From Desulfofundulus thermobenzoicus (GTDB lineage: Bacteria > Bacillota > Desulfotomaculia > Desulfotomaculales > Desulfovirgulaceae), in NCBI RefSeq assembly GCF_009428905.1, contig NZ_WHYR01000013.1:1-64000 (forward strand): a DNA stretch of 64,000 nucleotides. Direction: 5' to 3'. Position 1 is the first letter of the stretch. The number at the start of each line of letters is the position of its first letter. The notes beneath the pieces are model-generated. The model saw only the letters and a program-made list of their open reading frames with translations, was not told where the DNA came from and ran no database searches. A program made the position numbers and the translations under genes. Positions 58,350 through 64,000 of the stretch are shown here, piece by piece.

Positions 58350-59675
58350 TCAAAGTTCCTGCTGCCCCTGTAAATTTTTTATCCCCTGTTTTGCTCCCCT
58401 CCTTTTCAGGGTAAAAATCAAAGCCAGGCCGGCAATGGCGGCTCCTGCACCGGTAAACAGCAATAAGGGAGTATTCAATGTTCCGGTCCCCTCTAATTTC
58501 AGCAACAAAATCTCACTCCCGGCACCTTTTTCCATCCCCTTTCTCCCCGCCACAACATACCCGCCGTCTTTTGACTGCAGGATGCTGTAGCCGCTGTTGC
58601 ATCCGGCGCCGGCGATGGTCTTCTCCCAGACAGGATCGCCGTTTTTGTCTGTTTTTACCACCCAGGTATCGTAGCCGCCCCCGGCGGATTCTTTTTTACC
58701 CGCCAGGATATACCCGCCATCCCCGGTCTTGCGGACGGCATAAGCCGAACCGGCGTTCTGGCCCCCGTACGTCTTTTCCCAGAGCAAATTTCCATCAGGG
58801 TCAACCCGGACCAGGTAAGGCGCCAGAATCCCGCCCTGCCCGCCGGTAATCTCCTTCTCGCCGGCAATCACATAGCCGCCGTCACGGGATGGAGCCAGAG
58901 ACCAGCCGTAATCCGACCCCTTGCCGCCGTATGTCTTCTGCCAGATCACCTGCCCGTTTCCGTCCGTTCGCAGGAGGTATACGTCGGGATTTCCGTTACC
59001 AAAGGATTCAGCATTACCTGCAATGAGATAACCGCCGTCACCCATCTCCAGCACGGCATAACCGCAATCGGAACCCTTACCGCCGTACGTTTTTTCCCAG
59101 AGCTTCTTACCGGAAGAATCCAGTTTGATCAGGTAGATGTCATATATGCCCGCGCCAAAGGACTCCGTACCCCCGGCCAGGATGAAGCCACCGTCTTTTG
59201 TCTGCTGCACGGACCATGCATAGTCGCAATACCGGCCGCCGAAGTTACGTTCCCACAAGGGCTCGCCCTTTTCATCCGTCCGCACCACATAAACATCGTG
59301 GTCATAGCCGTTTTTGGATTTTGTATCCCCAACAATGATAAAACCGCCGCCGCGGACTTCTTGGACACAGTACCCGCAGCTGTAGCCATTGCCCTTGAAT
59401 ACTTTTTGCCACAGCCTGTTCCCTTTACGGTCCATCCGGGCAAGGAAAACGTCAGAACCCCCTTCCCTGGACTCGATCCAGCCGGTGCAAACATATCCTC
59501 CGTCCCCTGTCTGGGCCACACAGCGGGCCTCACCCTTACCCGGGGAAAAGGTCCACTCTACCGCCGGAGCCCGCCCGGGAGCTGCTTTTACCTGCCCGGG
59601 AAAAATTAATCCTGCAGCGGCCAGGCAAAAGGGCAGTAAGAGCAGGAAAAACAAAAACGGCCTTCTCATAAACAA
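58350..59675 (-). CDS. Secreted beta-propeller-like repeat protein with C-terminal membrane anchor
   Basis: A 441-residue surface protein: signal peptide (about 1-30), seven blades of about 50 residues each with GDGGYVxAG and LWEKTYGGKGSDCGYAV, and a C-terminal TM (TPLLLFTGAGAAIAGLALIF) with a short basic tail (KRRGAK). Members of this repeat type are common in Firmicutes and archaea; ligand unknown. TTG at 59675 lies 9 nt after GGAGGG; an out-of-frame ATG with four sense codons (MLCL) overlaps the leader. It is the last gene before the ECF block on this strand. Confidence 0.8.
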   Translation of the reverse strand: MFMRRPFLFFLLLLPFCLAAAGLIFPGQVKAAPGRAPAVEWTFSPGKGEARCVAQTGDGGYVCTGWIESREGGSDVFLARMDRKGNRLWQKVFKGNGYSCGYCVQEVRGGGFIIVGDTKSKNGYDHDVYVVRTDEKGEPLWERNFGGRYCDYAWSVQQTKDGGFILAGGTESFGAGIYDIYLIKLDSSGKKLWEKTYGGKGSDCGYAVLEMGDGGYLIAGNAESFGNGNPDVYLLRTDGNGQVIWQKTYGGKGSDYGWSLAPSRDGGYVIAGEKEITGGQGGILAPYLVRVDPDGNLLWEKTYGGQNAGSAYAVRKTGDGGYILAGKKESAGGGYDTWVVKTDKNGDPVWEKTIAGAGCNSGYSILQSKDGGYVVAGRKGMEKGAGSEILLLKLEGTGTLNTPLLLFTGAGAAIAGLALIFTLKRRGAKQGIKNLQGQQEL

Positions 59676-59922
59676 AGCATTCTACCCTCCTTCTCTAAAC
59701 ATGTAATATTTAGCAAATCCGTTATAACAAGGATGCACTGTCCGGAGCGAATGACGCAGGCACACGCCGGTAACAGCACCCGGCAACCCAGCGCTCACTG
59801 GCAAAGATGCTCATTCTAAGCCTGCTATGGCAAGATAGTAAATGCAGGCCTTTCAAGTATAGCTTTTTCAGTGAGTGCTGGGCGGCTCAGCTCTCAAGGA
59901 TGCATGCGGATTCTTCTCCTTA
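59676..59922. other. Intergenic region with palindrome-bounded element
   Basis: About 245 bp; it holds element E4 (59787-59882) and no gene. Confidence 0.45.
59787..59882. repeat. Palindrome-bounded element E4 (96 bp)
   Basis: CCCAGCGCTCACTG (59787-59800) and CAGTGAGTGCTGGG (59869-59882), a 14-bp inverted repeat with one mismatch. Same length class as E1 and E3. Confidence 0.68.
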
Positions 59923-60546
59923 TCACCTTTCCAGATATTGTATGTCCATCTTCTTATGGAAATATTGCAGAATCTTCAAGGTCTGGTGCCCCAGGGCGGC
60001 ACAGAAGAAAAGATTGCCGGCAGCCCGCAGGGAATCGAAGCTGAAACCCGCCGCCCAGGTGAGAAAATAGGTCTGCCAGGTCAGGGGGCGCATAAAGACG
60101 GTCCACTGCCAGACATCCATGATGGCCCCGTAAAGGTAGCCCCAGAGGAAGCAGACTGCGGTCAGGGTTTTGTTTCCCGCCTGTGGGAACAGGGCTTTGA
60201 CCACCGCTCCGGAAACACCCACCAGCCCCCAGCAGAGCATCTGCCAGGGCGTCCAGGATCCCTGTCCCATAAAGAAGTTGGAAATCAAAGGGGTCATGGC
60301 CCCTGTAAAGAAGCCGACCCGCGCACCATAGACAAATCCCGTTATCTCCACCAGAAACATGGTGGGCTGCAGAAATAAAAGACCCACTCCCGTCACCGCC
60401 CGGCCGGCCGCACAGAGGGCGGCCAGGACGGCAATAACCGATACCTGCCGGGAGTCCAGCGCTCCTTTTTTCTCCATGGCGGACAAAAGCAATAAAACGG
60501 CAAGAATGCCGGTCAATGTGGTGTACAGCCCCCAGCTCGTCCCCAT
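59923..60546 (-). CDS. ECF transporter S component
   Basis: A 207-residue integral membrane protein with six helices: AVLAALCAAGRAVTGV, FLVEITGFVYGARVGFFTGA and FFMGQGSWTPWQMLCWGLVG are typical S-component segments. The sequence resembles the group linked to cobalamin (CbrT-like) or other vitamins. ATG at 60546 lies inside the ATPase gene (34-bp overlap), giving a coupled ECF operon. With DUF4430 nearby B12 is the best guess. Confidence 0.8.
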   Translation of the reverse strand: MGTSWGLYTTLTGILAVLLLLSAMEKKGALDSRQVSVIAVLAALCAAGRAVTGVGLLFLQPTMFLVEITGFVYGARVGFFTGAMTPLISNFFMGQGSWTPWQMLCWGLVGVSGAVVKALFPQAGNKTLTAVCFLWGYLYGAIMDVWQWTVFMRPLTWQTYFLTWAAGFSFDSLRAAGNLFFCAALGHQTLKILQYFHKKMDIQYLER

Positions 60547-62258
60547 ATGGCCTTCTCTCCCGTGCTTTTGATTAAGACGGCCGGTTTAGCGGCCAGAAGC
60601 GGCCCAAGCTGTTCCTGCGCTTCGGCAAAGGTGAGCACTCCATCGCAAATGCCCCGGCACAACTTGCTGATCTGCGGAGAATAAAATACAGATCTTCCCA
60701 ACACCGCGTGCTTTTCCCCGTCGGCGACAATCCTTCCCGCAAACATCATCACCACTCTCCCGGCAAACTCGGCCGCAAACTCCACATCGTGGGTCACCAC
60801 GATTACCGTTTTGCCCTTTGCAGCCTCCTCTTGCAGAAAATGTCCCAGTTCCGACTTTAAACCCAAATCAACCCCCCTGGTGGGTTCATCTAAAATGATC
60901 AAACCGGGGCCGGTAACCAGAACGGAAGCTAAAGCCACCCTCTGCCTTTCCCCGCTGCTCAGGTCCCGTGGATTTCGCCGGCGGTAGGGCTCCAGCTGCA
61001 GTCTGTGCAGGATTTCCTCCACCTGCCCCCGGTCTTTTAAGCCGTAATTACGCATGGTAAAAAGCAGCTCATCTTCCACCGTTTCGTGGAAGAGGTAGTC
61101 GTTGGGGTTCTGGGATAAGTAGGCGGTAAACTTTCTGATCTCTTTAAAACCATTCCGGCCCGCCTCTTTTCCCTGCACATAAACCCTGCCCCGGCCCGGC
61201 CTGAGCAAACCCACCATGATCTTGAGCAGGGTCGATTTACCGGCGCCGTTTTCCCCCAGGATGGCTACAAATTCCCCTTCTTTTATATCAAGACTGATAT
61301 CTTTCAAAACCTCTTGACCGCCTGGATAACCAAACCATACATTTTTCAAGCTGATAATGCTATTTTTCTCATGCTCTTTTATATTAGAATTATGGTTACG
61401 GCGGGGAACATCTGGTTTCGTAACGGCTATATTTCCTTTTAGGTAAGACTGTAAGAGTTCCCGACCTTCCTTTACCGTAACGGGTACAACCGGCAAGTTG
61501 AGGCAGGCAAAAAACCTGGCCACAGGCGGCACAAAAGGAAGTCCCCTTCTGACTGCTTCCCGGGCTCCCTCGGCGGCACTGCCGTGGCAGATAATTTCGC
61601 CCCCGGCCATGAGCAGCACCCGGTCTGCTAAATGAAAACATCTTTCCAGCCTCTGCTCAACCATGATCACCGTAAAGCCCATTTCTTCATTAAGCCTTTT
61701 CACCACATTCAGGATTTCTTCCGCCGAGACGGGGTCCAGTTGAGAGGTAGGTTCGTCAAGAATAAGCACACGGGGCTGCATGGCCAGCACGGAAGCCAGC
61801 GCCAGCTTCTGTTTCTGGCCGCCGGAGAGGTTGGCTGTAAAGGCCTCCTGAACCGGGGATAGATTCATGAAACTGACCACTTCGGCAACCCGGCGCGACA
61901 TCTCGTCAGGTGGTAACCCCAGGTTTTCCAGACCAAAGGCTATTTCCGCCTCCACACAGCTCTGTACAATTTGCTTTTCCGGATCCTGAAAGACCATGCC
62001 CACTTCCCGGGCCAGTTTGCGGCGGTCCATCGTCCGGATCTCTCTACCCCTGAAGAAAACCTTGCCCCCGATACGCCCCCCGTAAAAATCAGGGATCAGG
62101 CCCGCCAGCACCCTGGCCAGGGTGGATTTGCCCGAACCGGAACCGCCTGTAACAAGGAGAAACTCTCCTTCCCGGATTTCCAGGCTGATATTTTTCAAGG
62201 CGGGTTTTTCCGTTCCGGGATAGTAATAGGTCAGATTTTCGACTTTAAAAAGCGGCAA
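60513..62258 (-). CDS. ECF transporter fused double ATPase (EcfA-EcfA)
   Basis: A 581-residue protein made of two complete ABC domains. Domain 1 has Walker A GGSGSGKST and signature LSGGQKQK; domain 2 has GENGAGKST and LSSGERQR, with DEPTSQLDP and DEPTRGVDLG. A linker of about 60 residues joins them. TTG at 62258 follows AGGGGTGG with 5 nt spacing; GTG at 62267 is an alternative. It overlaps the S component and the EcfT genes, completing the transporter. Confidence 0.9.
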   Translation of the reverse strand: MPLFKVENLTYYYPGTEKPALKNISLEIREGEFLLVTGGSGSGKSTLARVLAGLIPDFYGGRIGGKVFFRGREIRTMDRRKLAREVGMVFQDPEKQIVQSCVEAEIAFGLENLGLPPDEMSRRVAEVVSFMNLSPVQEAFTANLSGGQKQKLALASVLAMQPRVLILDEPTSQLDPVSAEEILNVVKRLNEEMGFTVIMVEQRLERCFHLADRVLLMAGGEIICHGSAAEGAREAVRRGLPFVPPVARFFACLNLPVVPVTVKEGRELLQSYLKGNIAVTKPDVPRRNHNSNIKEHEKNSIISLKNVWFGYPGGQEVLKDISLDIKEGEFVAILGENGAGKSTLLKIMVGLLRPGRGRVYVQGKEAGRNGFKEIRKFTAYLSQNPNDYLFHETVEDELLFTMRNYGLKDRGQVEEILHRLQLEPYRRRNPRDLSSGERQRVALASVLVTGPGLIILDEPTRGVDLGLKSELGHFLQEEAAKGKTVIVVTHDVEFAAEFAGRVVMMFAGRIVADGEKHAVLGRSVFYSPQISKLCRGICDGVLTFAEAQEQLGPLLAAKPAVLIKSTGEKAIWGRAGGCTPH

Positions 62259-63160
62259 TGCTTCCACCCCTTGCTCAGGATAAGCGGTACTGACAGGTAA
62301 AATAACACAATGAAAAGGACCGCCAGAGTCGTGCCGTCTTTAATAAGAAAGTCTGCCTCCGGGTAAAAGCTGTACCGGCCGTAGCCGTAACGCAACCCCC
62401 ATACTGCCGCCAGCAGAGCCAGCAGGCTGCCGCCGAGACAGAAGAAATCCCGGGGCCTGAGGATATTCCGGCTGTACACGGAACGCCTGCCGCTGCCAAA
62501 GGCCCTGGCCTGCATGGATTCGGCAATCTCCATGGCGCCCTCCAGGGAGGATAAAAGCAGCACGTTATATAAACCGGAGTATTTCTTTGCCCGCTGCCAC
62601 AGGTTGCCCGTGTCAAAGTCGACGCCCCGCAGCTGCTGCACTTCCCTGATCCTCTGCAGGTCCCTGACCATGGTGGGAAACAGCCGCGTGGCCAGGGTCA
62701 TCACCAGGACTGATTTACCGGCCACTCCGGAAAAAAGATTCAAAATCTTATCCGGGTTGATCATCAGGTTATAAAGGCAAAAAATGCTGATGATGACCAG
62801 AAGCCTCAGGCTGGAAGCGGCGCCGAAATAGACTGCCTCCATGGATATGTCCAGCTTCCCCAGAAAGGGAACTGCAGGACCGTGCCAGATGATGGTTTTG
62901 CCGGCCCGGATCACCAGGGGGTTGACCATCATCACCACCAGCATTAAAAAGACCCCTGCTTTTAAAAATCCCTCCCAGGCATCCAGGCCGTCCACTTCCC
63001 TGATCAGGAGGGCAAGCAGGAGAAAGAGCGCCAGCAGATACAGGGGATGATCATAGATCAGGCTCAGGATGAGGAGCACCAGAAGATAAACCAGGACCGT
63101 GGCCGGGTGAAAGCTCTGCAGGAAAAGCCCCTTTTCCCGGTAAAAAAGCCTGTCAAACAT
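62231..63160 (-). CDS. ECF transporter T component (CbiQ/EcfT)
   Basis: A 309-residue transmembrane coupling protein. Helices fill the N-terminal half; the coupling motif region is MQARAFGSGRRSVY (the conserved A-R-G type) and FPTMVRDLQRIREVQQLRG. ATG at 63160 follows GGGGTGCCGGG. It connects the ATPases to the S component. Confidence 0.85.
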   Translation of the reverse strand: MFDRLFYREKGLFLQSFHPATVLVYLLVLLILSLIYDHPLYLLALFLLLALLIREVDGLDAWEGFLKAGVFLMLVVMMVNPLVIRAGKTIIWHGPAVPFLGKLDISMEAVYFGAASSLRLLVIISIFCLYNLMINPDKILNLFSGVAGKSVLVMTLATRLFPTMVRDLQRIREVQQLRGVDFDTGNLWQRAKKYSGLYNVLLLSSLEGAMEIAESMQARAFGSGRRSVYSRNILRPRDFFCLGGSLLALLAAVWGLRYGYGRYSFYPEADFLIKDGTTLAVLFIVLFYLSVPLILSKGWKHCRFLKSKI

Positions 63161-63172
63161 CCCGGCACCCCT

Positions 63173-63946
63173 TTACTTTTTGCTTACCAGGTCTTCCCAC
63201 CGGGGAGGTGGCTGGTCCATGCTCCTGCTGTACCACCAGATTACTTTGTCCCCCGTTTTTACCGGGTGCTTGCTGGCCATGTGCATGGGCACCTCACCGT
63301 TTACCGAATACATCCACCCGGCCATACCGCTGCAGGCCTGGCCGCCAATGGAATCCACAAAATCGGGCCAGGCCGGTTTCATGGCGTAGGGAAGACCGGT
63401 GGCATCCAGGGCGCCCAGGGCGGTGACCCCCCACCTGCTGTCCGTTTCAACAGTAACCTGCGCCGGTCTGAAAAGGAACTCATCATTTTTCCCGATGACG
63501 GCCACCCAGACCCTGCATCCGGCTTCACTCTCCGGCGCAGCAGAAGCATTTTTAGCCGGCTCGCCAGAAGAAGCATTTTCAGCTGGTCCGCCAGAAGCCG
63601 TACTCTGCCGGGAAGCAGCGGCAGACTGCTTGCTCTGGCCGCCGCCCGCCGCCCCGGCTTTTCCTCTGGCCGCAGGTGACGGGCTTGGTGTTGATTCGCC
63701 GGAAGACCGGGTTGTACTTATTCCGGCAGAAGGTTGACCGGAACCGGCGGCGGGCTGGCTCTGCGCAGGAGTATTTTCCTGTTCGGTTGCACTGTAGTTA
63801 GTTGTCTGGCTGCCGGTTACCTGGCTGCTATGGGCCTGCCGGTATTGCTGCTGGGAACTGAAAACTTTGTGCATGTAAAGGGCTGGGCCCAGCACCCCGG
63901 CCAGAATCACCAGCAGACCGATAAAATAAATGAGTTTGCGCTTCAT
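63173..63946 (-). CDS. DUF4430 protein with N-terminal anchor and low-complexity linker (transcobalamin-like)
   Basis: A 257-residue exported protein. It has an uncleaved-looking membrane segment (about 5-23), a linker of about 100 residues rich in Ser/Gly/Ala/Gln, then a DUF4430 domain (VTVETDSRWGVTALGALDAT, FVDSIGGQACSGMAGWMYSV, VNGEVPM, KTGDKVIWWY). DUF4430 is the C-terminal domain of transcobalamin-like B12 binders in Firmicutes. Its place upstream of the ECF genes supports B12 capture at the surface. ATG at 63946 follows GGGGTGATTCC. Confidence 0.82.
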   Translation of the reverse strand: MKRKLIYFIGLLVILAGVLGPALYMHKVFSSQQQYRQAHSSQVTGSQTTNYSATEQENTPAQSQPAAGSGQPSAGISTTRSSGESTPSPSPAARGKAGAAGGGQSKQSAAASRQSTASGGPAENASSGEPAKNASAAPESEAGCRVWVAVIGKNDEFLFRPAQVTVETDSRWGVTALGALDATGLPYAMKPAWPDFVDSIGGQACSGMAGWMYSVNGEVPMHMASKHPVKTGDKVIWWYSRSMDQPPPRWEDLVSKK

Positions 63947-64000
63947 GGAATCACCCCATGTAAACAGAAGTAAGCATTTCACGCTGTAGCGCCCGCGGGA

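Overview
The window looks like chromosome from a moderately GC-rich, anaerobic, low-oxygen Firmicute, most likely a Desulfotomaculum/Desulfofundulus/Pelotomaculum-type member of the Peptococcaceae. This is inferred from strong GGAGG-type ribosome binding sites, many TTG/GTG starts, B12-dependent acyl-CoA chemistry, 2-hydroxyacyl-CoA dehydratase activase genes, YedE/TusA, a DVU0298-type protein, FmdE-family proteins and a CooC-type ATPase. No rRNA, tRNA or CRISPR array was seen.

Region 1 (1-8.3 kb, + strand) is a catabolic block: a 5'-cut activase-related protein and an activase, then thiolase, acyl-CoA dehydrogenase, cobalamin adenosyltransferase and a two-subunit B12 mutase. The active-site residues (Phe-82, Gln-200) mark the mutase as isobutyryl-CoA rather than methylmalonyl-CoA type, so the block reads as isobutyrate/valine carbon being isomerised to butyryl-CoA and beta-oxidised. 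Region 2 (8.4-16 kb, + strand) holds a two-component system, a MacA/MacB-like export system, a Crp/Fnr regulator and a PNPOx-fold protein. Region 3 (16-31.5 kb) mixes a FecCD-type transporter that has lost its adjacent binding protein, TrmO, an SNF2-like helicase with a zinc-ribbon partner, a YedE/TusA pair, an intact FepB-type binding protein and MntA/HepT and DUF4160/DUF2442 pairs.

Region 4 (30-53 kb, mostly - strand) is a metal- and corrinoid-oriented accessory region. It has three FmdE-domain proteins, a CooC-like ATPase, a ZnuABC-like importer, a 65-residue protein with 23 histidines, FeoA genes with a broken feoB, a DUF4198 protein, a CGGC protein and a B12 riboswitch in front of a tandem nitrilase followed by a cobN remnant. 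It also carries an IS200/IS605 element and two near-identical Uma2 genes. Several loci exist twice, one copy being a deletion scar (cooC, the binding-protein 3' end, CGGC/Uma2).

Region 5 (52.9-64 kb) has a MarR-controlled ABC-2 exporter, a second ABC-2 exporter, a DUF3842 protein, a beta-propeller-like surface protein and an ECF transporter with a DUF4430 protein (probable B12 uptake).

The most interesting unexplained signals are RNA or DNA elements rather than proteins. (i) Seven minus-strand hairpins of about 50 nt share a CCAYGRAGG-type 5' arm, close with an intrinsic-terminator U tract and mostly sit in leaders of FmdE, DUF3842, methyltransferase and related genes. (ii) A duplicated structured RNA of about 185 nt (55.06 and 57.94 kb) has two hairpins with the same CTGGTCA loop. 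(iii) Four palindrome-bounded elements (three of 96-97 bp) occur, one inside the B12 riboswitch.
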